A stretch of DNA of 64,000 bases from Cryptomeria japonica (taxonomy: Eukaryota > Streptophyta > Pinopsida > Cupressales > Cupressaceae), in contig NC_081414.1 in assembly GCF_030272615.1 (NCBI RefSeq), positions 815,695,069-815,759,068 of the forward strand, in the 5' to 3' direction. The notes beneath the pieces are model-generated. The model ran no database searches. It was given only the letters and a program-made list of their open reading frames with translations, and was not told the DNA's origin. Position numbers and translations under genes: made by a program. Of this stretch, positions 14,328 to 26,144 are shown piece by piece. Within the stretch, counting starts at the first letter, position 1; the number at the start of each line of letters is the position of its first letter.

Positions 14328-16246
14328 TTTGATAATTTAAGATTTGAACCTAATGCAATTGAAGAAGAAACATTTGATAATTTACCATTTGAACCTAATG
14401 CAATTGAAGAAGATACCACATTGAATAATCAATTAAATGATGAACATATTACACCTTCTCTACTTGATGAATTGAATGTACATAATGCACCGATGTTAAC
14501 ACCTCCTAGAATCATTCATAGGAAACCAAAGTATCTAATTGACATTGATGAGAATATATTGAAGTCAATGCCCAATAAAATGAATGAACGAACTTGTAGG
14601 AGAATGGTTAAAAGAATATGGCAAAACAATTTTAAAAACTTAAATCAAACCGCAAGATGTCAATTAATTGTCAAATGATTAAAAATTTGAATTTTAGAGA
14701 GACAATGAAAATTCTAGGCCTAAGATCATCTGAAAGTAACAGTGAAAGAACTATTGTCATAAATCTATTTGATGCATATCAATCTATTGGTTCAAAATCA
14801 TGTAGTAAAGATTCTAATGCTACTCGACGTGTCATTACATCAACCATAATGAGCAAGAAAATAAAAAAAGATTGTTTGATAAGCAAAACAAGTAAGTCAT
14901 TGAACGTTAGTAGAACAACATTAAGTAAAGCATTAAAGAGGCGAGAACAAATAGAGGAACCTAACAATAATTCTCTTTGGGCATTCTTGGGTAGACTACC
15001 ACGTAAAGACAAGGTTGTTGTAGATGCACTAAAAACATTAATTGAAAATTTTTGGCATGACAACACAAGAGTATCACCCAACCAAAGAGATGTTGTGAGA
15101 AGGCGAATTGGGTCTAAAAATCATGAGCCACATGTGAAACACTATTTGGATATGACTCAAACTAAATTTTATGAAAGATTCCTTCAAAAGTTTCCTCAAA
15201 TAAAAATTTCTCAAAGATTTTTTGAAATGGCAAAACCTTTTTATATTAAGATTAATCATGTACGCACCACGTGTTGTTGTAGGATGCATATTGAATTTTC
15301 CATGCATTATGATATTTTTCGTCATATTTGTTCTACTTTGCACACTAACGATGTTTTGCAGGAATGTAATATACAAACACCTCCTAAGTCAGCAAGAGAA
15401 TTTATTTCAAGTGTGTTATGTAATAGACATGATGGTTGCATTTATTATAAGATGCCTTGTTTGGAAGGTTCTTGTGCTATATGTGGTGGTTTGCAACATT
15501 TACCAAGATGCATACATTTGGAGAGCACACATGAAATTGGTACGAAACTAGTTTCTTTTGGAAAATACAAGACAGTCACATATGGAGTTAAAGATGGAAA
15601 AGATTTGAAGAGATGTAAGCTAGTGAAAAATGATATATGTGTAGCTCAATTTATGAAAATGTTTCAAGAGAAACTAGTTTATGAGTACATAATGCATACA
15701 CATAGAGCTCGATGGTTAGATGAGAAATTCAAGTTGTGTAAGGACACATTTCCTTTTGGCACCATTGTCTCTATCGTTGATTTCGCTGAAAATTATACTC
15801 TACAACTTCAAAATGAAGTGCAATCCATGTATTATCACTCTACACAAGTTTCTATTTTTGTACACATAGCATTCATGCATGCAGATGATAGCACAGAGGA
15901 GGATAGAAAGGTTGTAAGAGAGTATCACTTCTACATAAGTGATGATCATACTCATTCATCGAAGTTTGTACAAGGATGATTTAAAGTTTTCTATGATAGT
16001 TTAAGGGAAAGGAACATATGATACAACCGACACTTAATATGGTCAGATAATTGCACCGCACAATTCAAGAATGCAAGGATGTTTTATTGGCTAATAAGGA
16101 TGCATGTGACAAGCGGTGTACAACATTTTTGGAATTTCATTGAGGCTGGACATGGTAAGGGAGAGCACGATGGTGCAGGAGCATGTGTGAAAAGAGCCCT
16201 AGCCAGGGAAGAATTGAAGTATGAATGTTTTGTGACTATGTTTTGA
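14328..16246 (+). pseudogene. DDE-type transposase gene of transposon D, 5' end lost in gap
   Basis: From the gap edge one frame runs to 14678 and begins with two copies of a 15-residue unit (FDNLxFEPNAIEEET). The main frame then runs 14657-15979 after a frame change. A Cys cluster lies around 15420-15510 (CNRHDGC, CLEGSCAICGG, ending LPRC), a likely zinc-binding module. It is followed by VDFAENYTLQ (about 15776), then SDNCTAQFKNARMFYW and EAGHGKGEHDGAG downstream. D, D and E in these three blocks are candidate catalytic residues. The same frame continues past TGA at 15977-15979 and TGA at 16019-16021 and closes at 16244-16246, so the copy is inactive as it stands. This arrangement recalls unnamed transposase-like proteins common in invertebrates; Sola-like is one possible assignment, unproven. 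Confidence 0.7.
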
Positions 16247-16380
16247 GTATATGTGATGTGTCCCTGGTCAATCATGAGCATTCTTGATTCTTGTATAATC
16301 ATGGATAATTATTTGAGTCATTATCGGGTCATAGGGGTGATAGATCGAGACTAAGCAACTTCTACATTGCATCGGTAGGG

Positions 16381-17927
16381 TATGACTCTCGACGTTCTGG
16401 TGCTTTGGGATGCATGACAAGGGCATGCCTAGCGTAAACATGCCCACTTGGATGCACTCGCGATGTTGGTTTGTGCACACAAGGAACAAAATCAATTCTA
16501 GTCAATCTTGCAACCTTTCCTTGCAAGCAACTGACAGTTTTTTGAGCAGGTGAAAAAATGCTACTAATTGAAAATGGCTTTGAGTCGTCAAAAACAGAGA
16601 TAGGCCATTGTAGAGGATCCTCATGCGACCCCACGGGATCAAATAGATCGACCATATGAGTCATGGATTGGAAGAAACAGTCCGTCAAATTTTGACAATT
16701 TTTTGGACTCAGGGCACTTGAGAGATCTCACCGGTAGAGTATGACTCTCGACGTTCTGGTGCTTTGGGATGCACGACAGGGGCATGCCTAGCGTAAACAT
16801 GCCCACCCAGATGCGCTCGCGATGTCAGTTTGTGCACACGAGGAACATAATCAATTCTAGCCAATCTTGCAACTTTTCCTTGCAAGCAACTGACAGTTTT
16901 TTGAGCAGGCAAAAAAATGCTACTAATTGAAAATGGCTTCGAGTCATCAAAAACTGAGATAGGCCATTGTAGATGAGCCTCACGTGACCCCACGGGATCA
17001 AATAGATCGATCATATGTGTTGTGGATTGGAAGAAACAGTCCGTCAAATTTTGACAATTTTTTGGACTCGGTGCACTTCAGAGATCTCACCAGTAGGGTA
17101 TGATTCTCGACGTTCTGGTGCTTTGGGATGCACGACAGGGGCATGCCTAGCATAAAAATTCCCACCTAGACGCGCTCGCGACGTTGGTTTGTGCACATGA
17201 GGAACAAAATTAATTCTAGCCAATCTTGCAACTTTTCCTTGCAAGCAACTGACGATTTTTTGAGCAGGTGAAAAAATGCTACTAATTGAAAATGGCTTCG
17301 AGTCGTCGAAAACCGAGGTAGGCCATTGTAGACGAGCCTCATGCGACCCCACAGGATCAAATAGATCGACCGTATGTGTCGTGGATTGGAAGAAACAGTC
17401 CGTCAAATTTTGACAATTTTTTGGATTTAGGGCACTTGAGAGATCTCACCGGTAGGGTATGACTCTCGACGTTCTGGTGCTTTGGGATGCATGACAGGGG
17501 CATGCCTAGGATAAACATACCCACCCAGACGTGCTCGCGATGTCGGTTTGTGCACACGAGGAACATAATCAATTCTAGCCAATCTTGTAACTTTTCCTTA
17601 CAAGCAACTGATGGTTTTTTGAGCAGGCAAAAAAATGCTACTAATTGAAAATGGCTTTGAGTCGTCAAAAAAAAAGATAGGCCATTGTAGACGAGCCTCA
17701 CGCAACCCCATGGGATCAAACAGATCAACTGTATGTGTCGTGGATTGGAAGAAGCAGTCCGTCAAATTTTGACAATTTTTTGGACTCAAGGCACTTGAGA
17801 GATCTCACCCGTAGGGTATGACTCTCGACGTTCTGGTGCTTTGGGATGCACGATAGGGGCATGCCTAGCATAAACATGCCCAGCCGGACGTGCTCGCGAC
17901 ATTGGTTTGTGCACATGAGGAATAAAA
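16381..17927. repeat. 359-bp tandem repeat, about 4.3 units
   Basis: The phrase TATGACTCTCGACGTTCTGG (or TATGATTCTC) begins at 16381, 16740, 17099, 17458 and 17817, giving an exact period of 359 bp four times. Units agree at roughly 90 percent or better by eye. The last copy is cut off near 17927. Each unit supports a minus-strand frame of about 110-120 codons, but 359 is not a multiple of three, so the frames do not join. It lies directly behind the transposase gene inside transposon D and is read here as a satellite-like internal repeat rather than genes. Confidence 0.92.
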
Positions 17928-17994
17928 TTTGACCATTGCGAGCGTGAGGGGGCTCTCGCACCAAACACATTGTTGTTTAAATTCATATTGTCGA

Positions 17995-18283
17995 TTTTTG
18001 TTGTTTATATTCATATTGTTAATTACATATGCAAATATTCATTTAAATTTATAAAAGGGCAGCCACCAATTACAACGAATACACAATAATGAACTGAATA
18101 CAAGGAGTTTTGTACGGTTAATTCAACATTTTAGAAATTTTATCAAATCATATTCCATGATTGTAATGCTTTATATCATATATTTTTGTTGTTTATATTC
18201 ATATTGTTGATTACATATACAAATATTCATTTAAATTTATAAAAGAACAACCAAAAAATACAACGAATACAAAATAATGAACT
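17995..18283. repeat. Direct repeat of about 105 bp, offset 188 bp
   Basis: TTGTTTATATTCATATTG, followed by ATTCATTTAAATTTATAAAA and a CAACGAATACA segment, occurs from 17995 and again from 18183. It lies beyond the 3' end of the minus-strand gene of transposon D. Confidence 0.85.
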
Positions 18284-18465
18284 TATTACACATTTATTGG
18301 ACCGAATATCAATATTTATATATATAAAAAAAGGCATGTCTGCCAAGTCAATACAAGTATTACAAAAATGTGGCATATGCCATGTCCAAATCGATATACA
18401 ATAAAAATGTAGAATATATCTACATGTATTGGTCATTCTATGACCAAAACTAACACTATATGATC

Positions 18466-21089
18466 CTAAACTTCTCGTGGATCATCAAAATCAAGCCTCT
18501 TCGGCACAGTATGCGGCTCTGTAGATGGTTGCAAAACCACAATTCAAAAGCCAAGTTAGAATTGTTTTGTAGAAAATAGTTCACAATTGACATCATAACT
18601 ATGCATTTAACTTTAATTCCTTTGCAATTGAAATGTAGATTACCTCATCGGCTGATCCAAGAGCTAATGTCTTCACTCTCCTCTCCTTGTCACTCTTAAG
18701 AGTTTTCTTGAAGACATACTTAAATGGATCCACGTTATGGCCGTACTGCGAAGGAGTCTATTGTAGATTAAATGTACAATTAATACAATGTACTAACATA
18801 AATATATCAAAAACACTTAAAAGCTATAATATGGAGAACAATGACGTACCTGTGCCTCAGATGCTTCTCCAATGGACTAAGGATGGCTCACCATCGATGT
18901 AGAAACGATCGCTATTACCTATACAAAAAATGTACAAAGATTAAATACAATTAATATAATGATAAGTATTGAAGGTTGAAAATAATTAATTTTACATATC
19001 AAAAAAAAGTGTACCGGATCCTAGTATGCTTCTCCAGTGCAAGGAGGAGGGTTCTCCATTGACGAAATAGGTATGGATATTTGTTGTATGAAAAAAATAT
19101 AAGATTATAATATATCACAAGTTCACATGTACGCGTGCATATAATCATGAAATCAAGAAAATAAAGTAGAGATACATACCTCCACCCTCTCTTGATTCGC
19201 GGGCGAATCAGGTGCATTCAACATATCCACAAAGCTCAATGGCCACTGTACATGTAAAATAGACAAAAAACACTAATCAATCTACAAACCCCAACTAATA
19301 CTTGATTTCAATATTTTCAAACAATTGTACAACTAAAAATGTGTTCAATTACCTTCTTTACATGTTTTGGTGTCTTCGAGATATTCTTTTTCTTCGGACG
19401 AGCCCTAGACGCAGAGGGGGTGCCCTAAAAACATAAAATTAACATGAGATATTAGTACAGATAATAAATTAAACATAATATTAAAAATCTAAAATGAAAT
19501 GACTTGCATATTCCATCAAAACAATACATAAAAAGAGTTGTACAAAATATGATACCGTATAGCCTTGTAGGCCAAAATCGATCGCTGACAGCGTGATGTC
19601 ATCAATCTGGGACATTTCGTCCCCTGTCAACACCTACAAACCAAAAATTGGACCAAGAATTAAAGATAGTTAGTATATCTTGTATTTTTTTGAATTCAAA
19701 GTGTACTATTCTATTTTAACATGTTACAACATTTATACCTCAGGCGTCGAAGTTGCAGCTGTGGTAACTGGGGGAGGTGTATGGGATACCGCTGCTGCAT
19801 CCTGAAATGCATATTATTTGTCTCAATTTAAATCGATGTATAAATGAAAATTCATTTATGTAATTACAAAATTAAAGTGACTGATAAATAAAATGTTATG
19901 AATTCAAATCAACACACCTGTGTCTATGGCTCATGGGCAAACACCATGTCCATCAACTCATCTGTCAACGCGACATCCTCAACCATGTGAGCCTAACATC
20001 TACAACTGCAAATCGTGCATAGATGATATGAGTATCCATCTGCACCGGCTGCATCATCTATCACCAAGCATATCCTCGAGCAACTGACACACATATGCTC
20101 GATGGACTCTCTGTCACCCTCTAACAGCTCATCATCCAATACAATAGGGTGTGCTAATAATGTCCCATGCTGGATGATGGCACCAGCCAATGTTGTGGCC
20201 ACCTGAAGAGTCTGTAGCTCCATCGACTCTTTCAGCTCTAATGGGACAGCCTGATGCACCTTGGGTTTGGGTGCTAGGGGGCGGCGACTCTCCGCGGCTA
20301 ATTGCCTACGGGCTCCAGGTCTATCTTGGGCAGAGCCACCACCTCTACCATGAAACTCTCTCATGTCAAAATAATTTGGGCGCACATTGAGCACAAACTC
20401 ACAATATATTTTTCTCAAAAAATATAATGGCACCTTATAATTATTACAAGGTGGATCATCAAAGACCATCCACCACCTTTGCCAAAAAAGATTCTTCATC
20501 TGCACATTGGTACACCAATGTAAGGGAAACCTCTTTGCATTAGGAGGTAATGACTGTCCAGTTTTGGGGTCAACAAAAAGGGCAAATATTTGTTGTTTAG
20601 AAATATTTTTGTTTTAACTCCATCGTATGATAGCCCATTGGCATAGAATTGACGACACCTATCCCTAAAACTTCCCCATTTGGTAATTTCAGTGGAAACA
20701 GCTATGGCACCACTAGCTAATGTTTCTAGGCTAGTGGCGAGGGATTGATGATGGTCAAGTTCAGAAGTTTTCAATTTTACAATCAGCATATTGATTTTGG
20801 ATGTATTTTGCCTTAACTGATTAATTAATTCTTCCTATGTTTCGGCTGTGTGGTCAAAAGGAGGAATTGGGGGTTGTTCTCGTGTGTTTTCAGGAGGTGC
20901 ATTTGGTTGTTCTTGTGGGTTTTCAAGAGGTGCATTTGGTTGTTCTTGTTCTAGATTAGAAGAATCTGGTTTTTGAAACAAAAAATGAAAAAACCTAATC
21001 AAAATTAATGAAATTAAATTCAAAATGTAAAACAAATTGCATAAACCAGAAAGAAAGACAAAAAAAAACAAAAACTAACCTTGATCCAT
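18466..21089 (-). CDS. Second gene of transposon D: multi-exon, unknown function, decayed
   Basis: Splice signals and open segments outline a spliced gene. Exon 1 (21089-21080, ATGGATCAAG) has a GT donor. Exon 2 starts at 20965 after AACCAG and encodes a repeat of EQPNAPxEN, then a helical segment (LATSLETLASGA, FRDRCRQFYANGLSYDG). Later exons bounded by AG and GT are 19801-19739, 19633-19556, 19424-19353, 19245-19180, 18918-18850 and 18757-18644; their lengths (63, 78, 72, 66, 69, 114) are all multiples of three. A final exon from 18516 ends at TAG 18466-18468 with KRLDFDDPREV. A segment near 19070-19015 looks like a duplicate of exon 18918-18850. TAG codons at 20835-20837 and in the 19990-19918 and 18918-18850 exons, and a frame change near 20500, show decay. 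No known domain; by position it is a transposon accessory gene. Confidence 0.55.
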
Positions 21090-21216
21090 AGCCTGAGGAC
21101 AAATTTCGCACCCCGTTCGTGGTTTAGCTTAAAAAATGGGAAAAAAGATTAAAACACGCGTTTTTTCGGGTAAATGAGGACCCAGTTTATTTTAAAAACT
21201 TTTTTCATCAGGCACC

Positions 21217-21415
21217 GCGTACGCGGTTTTACTAGGATTATTAGCGTGTACGCGCTCATTTTCCTATAAGCAACACGTACGCACTAATTTTCCTAGGCGT
21301 AACACGTACGTGCTCAGTTTCCTAAGCTTAGCGCGTACACGCTACCTTTTCTAGGCTCGGGAAGAACAAACCTAAGCACGTACGCGGGAATTTTAAATTT
21401 TAAAACTGCGTACGC
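21217..21415. repeat. Right subterminal array of GCGTACGC motifs, 29-bp spacing
   Basis: Motif starts fall at 21217, 21246, 21275, 21304 and 21333 (29 bp each), then 21378 and 21408. Consensus is roughly GCGTACGC followed by an AT-rich filler with TTTTCCTAGG. It mirrors the array at 13372-13496. Confidence 0.75.
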
Positions 21416-21445
21416 ACTGCCTGTTTTTCCATGTTTTTTTTGGGT

Positions 21446-21488
21446 GGTGTCCACTTTTCTGACCACCATCTTTGTGCACATGCCCTAT
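21446..21488 (-). repeat. Right terminal inverted repeat of transposon D
   Basis: GACCACCATCTTTGTGCAC is the exact reverse complement of the left-end core, and GTGTCCACTT mirrors AAGTGGACAC. Confidence 0.8.
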
Positions 21489-21773
21489 CTGTTGTTACCT
21501 TTTCAACCGTTCATCAATCTAGTTCAAAATTAATTATGCCCCACAACACTATGAGGTTGAAAAGATAATTATTTTTCAACATGTCATTACAACAACAAAA
21601 GTCCTTTAAAGGTCAAAGTAAGGAACAATTGGAAAAATCAATTGTAAGATTAGATTTAGATGAACATTTACATTAGTTGTAGAGGGTTAGATATGTAACC
21701 CTTTGTTTTATGCAAGATTTGAGACATTAACCATACAAAAATCAATAAATTTCAGAAAATATGTTGCAGGAAC

Positions 21774-22010
21774 TCAGGCAGAGAAGAATCCCTCTTCAAT
21801 GGCAGCATGGAAGACATTCCTTGGTTGTCTAAGCTTCTCAAACACCATTCTTCCAAGTTTATCGGAGATCTGATATCCTTTTGAAATGAAATCTTGCAAA
21901 GAAATTGATTCTTCTTTTGGATTGCGAAGAATGGGTTGCGCAGAAGCAGTTGCAGACGTATCATTCCTTTGTTGCTCATCACTTCTCTTTGCCATCGCTT
22001 CTTCCATCAA
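21774..22010 (-). CDS. Small hypothetical protein, 78 aa (better copy of 6246-6467)
   Basis: This complete frame starts MMEEAMAKRSDEQQRNDTSA, passes through ILRNPKEESISLQDFISKG and ends KLRQPRNVFHAAIEEGFFSA before the stop. The conserved second ATG (codon 6, ATGGCAAAGAG) matches the ancestral start of the paralogue and could be the true start, giving 73 residues. No signal peptide or membrane segment; the C-terminal half is probably helical and basic. A TATA box (TATAAAA, 22096-22090) lies 80 bp upstream. Coding and flanking sequence are both shared with 6072-6580, so the duplication included promoter and 3' flank. It lies just right of transposon D. Function unknown. Confidence 0.6.
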   Translation of the reverse strand: MMEEAMAKRSDEQQRNDTSATASAQPILRNPKEESISLQDFISKGYQISDKLGRMVFEKLRQPRNVFHAAIEEGFFSA

Positions 22011-22089
22011 ATTTCATAAACAAAACATGAATTGCTTTGAAATATTTTGCAAGATTTATTGTTGAATGATGCAACAAGAGTTTTGGGTG

Positions 22090-22096
22090 TTTTATA
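22090..22096 (-). promoter_or_regulatory. TATA box of the 78-aa gene
   Basis: TATAAAA on the minus strand, 80 bp upstream of the first ATG. The position and sequence are shared with the paralogue at 6574-6581. Confidence 0.5.
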
Positions 22097-22099
22097 AGC

Positions 22100-24897
22100 A
22101 GAAAAATAGAGACATAAACTGTGTGCTTCTATTTTCAATGCAGGCACAACGTTTTATTAGTATTCTGGTTTTGGTGATGTCGATCACAAATCAAGTGGTC
22201 GAACAAAACCAACGGTCTAAGTTAAAATATTAATTAAATATTTTTATTTTTTGAATGCCTAATTTTTCTTCCAATTTTATATCAATAGCCAATAAATATT
22301 TTTAAAATCTATTAAATCTTGTAGTTTAATTGATTGAATATAACTAGTAAGAGCGATGATATATTACTTTTGTACTGTTCACCAAAATTGAAATGTTCTA
22401 AAGGTAAAATTGATACCTCCCATTCTTAACTTTCAACCATGAAAAAAGAAATCAATTTATATTCATAGTCTCTTATCAAATAGAAAAAATGATATACATT
22501 TGACATAAAACATTTTAATTAAAAAATCTGATAAATAACTATTTTTATTTAACTATAAAATTTTAATTAATACATTATACTATACAAATTCATCATAAAA
22601 TATCAACATTGATGTTTTGTGACCTTTGCTATATCGCATTCCTTATATTTTTAGTCACTCTCAATATTTTTTCTCTTCTTTTGTGAAGTGATTGTACCAC
22701 TTTTAAAACTATAAATTGTTGTTTTGTTTATGTGATAACTTGCTCTTCTAATAAAATATACTTAATTTTGTGCTTTATATTTACAATGTTCTAGTCACAA
22801 ATAACATTTTAAAGTAAATGTTAACATAGCATCATATAAAATACTATAAAAGAATAGCATCTAACATTGCTTTCTATTATGTTGAGTTTCTCTTTCATAA
22901 TCCAATTAATATGGAGGAGTTTGTTACCCATCTAATACCATAGTTAGGTACACTCATTGTCATTTAGGATATAGACAAAACATAAACCAATAAATATTCT
23001 AAATGAGAATAGTTTTATTCAATTGAATATATTGTATGGAGGATCATCTTTTTTATAATATTATTTAGTTGATCCCTTAATGATAATTGTCAAAGGTGGT
23101 GTTTTGCAGCTAAAAAAGATACAATGAGATTGATATCTATAGATGTAAAAGAGCATATATTCGTTCTCACCTTAGTTAGACTTAACATAGTGATATGGGC
23201 TTCAAATTTTTAGTTTAACATCTAAGCACAAAAACTAAAAGAAAATAAATATGTTTATTCAAGATGTAATGTGTTTCTTCTACACTACAAAGAATTGTTT
23301 ATGGATGATTCACTTGATGATATTATAATAAAGAGTTGGACAATGTTTTTTTCAATTGTTTCCCAATTAAGATTAAGTCAATGAATTTAGCTAATGTTTG
23401 AATAGATTGTTATTAAAATTGATTTTTTTTTCCATGGACTATTAAAAAGACCTAATTTGAATGGGCTACAAGATGAACTTTACAAGTTTGTGTAGCACAT
23501 TATTCACCAATATTTTTATCGAACTTGTCTATTTGGAGATTGAAAGAAAGGATCTTTGGGGCTTACCATAAGTTGAGACCTTACCAAGCTCATTACTAAC
23601 AATGGCTAATGGGAAAAATTATTCTAGTTAAATATCATGAAGGGTGGGAGGAAGATTGAAAGAAGAGGTTATGTAAGGAACATTCAAAGTATAATTGGTG
23701 ACATAGGGGTTCAAGTTGACTTGGGAGACAATGAATTGGAAAGGAAAAGAGTCTGATTGGGGATGAATATAGGATGATGGGTAAAACATGATAAGAATGA
23801 AGGGCTAAGAAAGAAAACTATGGGAGATAAATAATATAAAGTAGGATTAAGAAGAATGGGAACAATAGGGGCTACCTGTTTTTTTTAAGAGGATTCTTAG
23901 ATTTGAGGAGTAATGGATTCTTATATTTGGCTATTTTCCTTGAGGATATTCATATTGGGGGATGTATTCAATAGGAGGATATAGATCAACACTAACAAGT
24001 GAGGATGGGCTATAGTTTCATCATTGATTTTACCTACACCATCTCCAATAAGTTAAAGCTTTATTGGTGATTTGTCCTTGAATTTTCGTTGTTCAATTTT
24101 TTGAAAGTGGTTATATTATCAAATTGTTTTTTCTTTTGAGATAGTGGTATTGGCTTATTTCTTTAACATAGGGATTTCATTAAAGACTATTCTTAAGGAT
24201 GAGCTAGGATAGGTACGATGCCTACGAGGAAAGTTAGAATGGGTAATATATTTTGGATATATCCCAAGAGCAAACATTTGTTATTTTGTTGATAAATTAG
24301 TGTTTTATATATTAATTTATATAAAGTTTAATTTTACACTATATTTACAAAAGGGGGCAAAAATTTTGCACCCCAAAGTCTATGTAAGGCAACACCTTAA
24401 ACAACACATCTCAATAGAAAGAAAAAGAGAGAGTTGTTAGGTATCAAGAGCTATGGATCTAGTATGAGGAAGATGGGGTAGATAGTGGTCATCAAGTTCA
24501 CCCAACCATTAGGAATATCTTGGATATCTAGAATAAGTACTTAACTTGTAAGAGCATCTTCTTTCTGAGCTTTCTTACCATCTAAAGGTGAAGAAAAATT
24601 TGAAGGTGAATGAGAATGCTAGGACCAACCATGTGCACTATGACATTGGGCTCTATGTTGTGAAAATGAGAAGCATGAAAATAATTCTCATATTCATTAT
24701 GACTATGTTCATATTAACATCCTTAAGGAGAGGTTATTAAACTCTTGAAACCATAAAAGGTATGTTACTCTAGTGGTTAAGAAGCACTTGTAGATGATTT
24801 ACTTCTAGTACAAATCTATTATCTTGCACTTGTATCTACATGAGAATATTAAAGAAAATCTTGTAAATTTGAGAGACAAAGAGCAACAAATATCATT
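22100..24897. other. AT-rich intergenic sequence
   Basis: No gene, RNA or structured repeat is recognised in 2.8 kb. Frames are short throughout. Confidence 0.5.
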
Positions 24898-25694
24898 ATA
24901 GCAGGTAAGTGCACAAAGATGGTGGTCAAAAGGGGGGGTATAAGTGGACACTTTTTTTCTGAAATCAGGTGAACCTGAACTTGGAGGCAAAATTTGAAAG
25001 TCATACACTCAAGATATGAAGATAATCAAAGAACAAATATTGTAGTACTCTGAATCTAGTTTCCAAACTACTAAACTTTTTAAAAATTGGATAAGATTAA
25101 GGGAGTCAAATCCTTCGCGCATAAAAAATAGACCTTGATTTTTTCTAAAAAACATAACATAGTTTTTGACGTGCGCATCAAAAATTTCATAGTTAGATTT
25201 AGTATTTTGACAAATCCTTTGGTATAAAGATAGTTAAGAGTGAGAACTAGAAGATGTGTAATTTTTTGTTGAGTATTTTTTTTTTATGATTTTTCCAATC
25301 GAGCACATCCTAAAAATTAGGTACCTGTTTGTGTGCAAAGTATAAGTTGCACTAAAGAAATCGAAAATACAATTTATTTATTTTTAAATTGTAAAGAGTC
25401 AAGTGCACTAAAATAATATATAAAGTTTTAAAAATTTGGATAAGTATATCAAAAGTTATTAAAAAAATGGTGCACCTATGTCGGTGAGAACTATGGAGAC
25501 ACTGGTAAAAGAAATTCAATAATAATATGTTATTGTTGTTCAAATTTTATTTTTTTTAAAATGGTTAGAAAGCTCAGAAGATGGGTGAAAATATATGGTG
25601 GCGATTATAGAAATACCCACTTGATGAAGTGTAAACCTGATGATGACAAAGTCGATAAACTAAGTTGATAAAATAAAACACGTCAAAAATGAGA
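24898..25694 (+). mobile_element. Left-end fragment of a second transposon D copy, interrupted by CACTA
   Basis: It aligns base for base over about 800 bp with 12498-13294, from CAGGTAAGTGCAC through CCTTCGCGC and GTAAAGAGTCAAGTGCACTA to CGTCAAAAATGAGA, at roughly 90 percent identity by eye. Homology stops at 25694, immediately before CACTA at 25695. The rest of this copy should lie beyond the other end of the CACTA element, outside this window. Confidence 0.85.
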
Positions 25695-26144
25695 CACTAA
25701 TACATTTGGACTAGATTTTCAACTGAGGTTTCCGACGGAGAAGGTATATTGTGGCCAAATTTGATTTTTTTTGAAAAAATGCCCGCATCCATCGTAATTC
25801 CGATGGAAACTACCCATTTGGTTTCAACGAAGAAGGCATTAGCAATGAGAATTTTCTTTTTTTCAAAAAAGTGCTCGGGTTCATCGTAATTCCGACGACA
25901 ACGGCCATTACAAAATAAAAAAAGAGGCGGGGAATTGATTTGTGAATTGCAATCCCGCGTAGGCATCCGTGGCGACTTCAACCCCCAAGAACATCAAACC
26001 CGCGTCAAAGGCAATCCCATGTAGGAGGTAGATTCAAATTGCCCTAGTTTTTAATTTCATGTTGCAAAAAATATACATGTGGTGGTTAATTGTCCTAGTT
26101 TAATCTCGTAAAACCATAGAACTGTGATTGAGGAGTGAGCGTTC

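Larger units (their letters stand above)
12498..21488 (+). mobile_element. Transposon D: about 9 kb DNA transposon with TIRs and two genes
   Basis: The left end (CAGGTAAGTGCACAAAGATGG, from 12498) and the right end read in reverse (TAGGGCATGTGCACAAAGATGG, from 21488) form inverted terminal repeats. The core GTGCACAAAGATGGTGGTC is identical in both, followed on each side by AAGTGGACAC. Just inside each end lies an array of GCGTACGC-like motifs, also inverted. Between them are a DDE-type transposase gene (plus), a 359-bp tandem repeat and a multi-exon gene (minus), converging tail to tail. A second left end of the same family at 24898-25694 confirms the left boundary. No clear target duplication is visible; the exact terminal base is uncertain by one to three positions. 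The superfamily is unassigned. Confidence 0.8.

Noticed and set aside
13658-14419. Long frames on both strands through the N gap
   Set aside because: The N run contains no stops by construction; only the part after 14327 is real sequence.
16362-17986. Series of 63-123-codon minus-strand frames
   Set aside because: They are the same frame repeated in each 359-bp unit; the period is not a multiple of three and no start or splice context is conserved.
12498-21488. Target-site duplication for transposon D
   Set aside because: Comparing up to ten bases outside each end with several choices of terminal base gave no convincing match.
25697-25981. 94-codon minus-strand frame
   Set aside because: It runs through the repeated CGTAATTCCGA subterminal motifs of the CACTA end.
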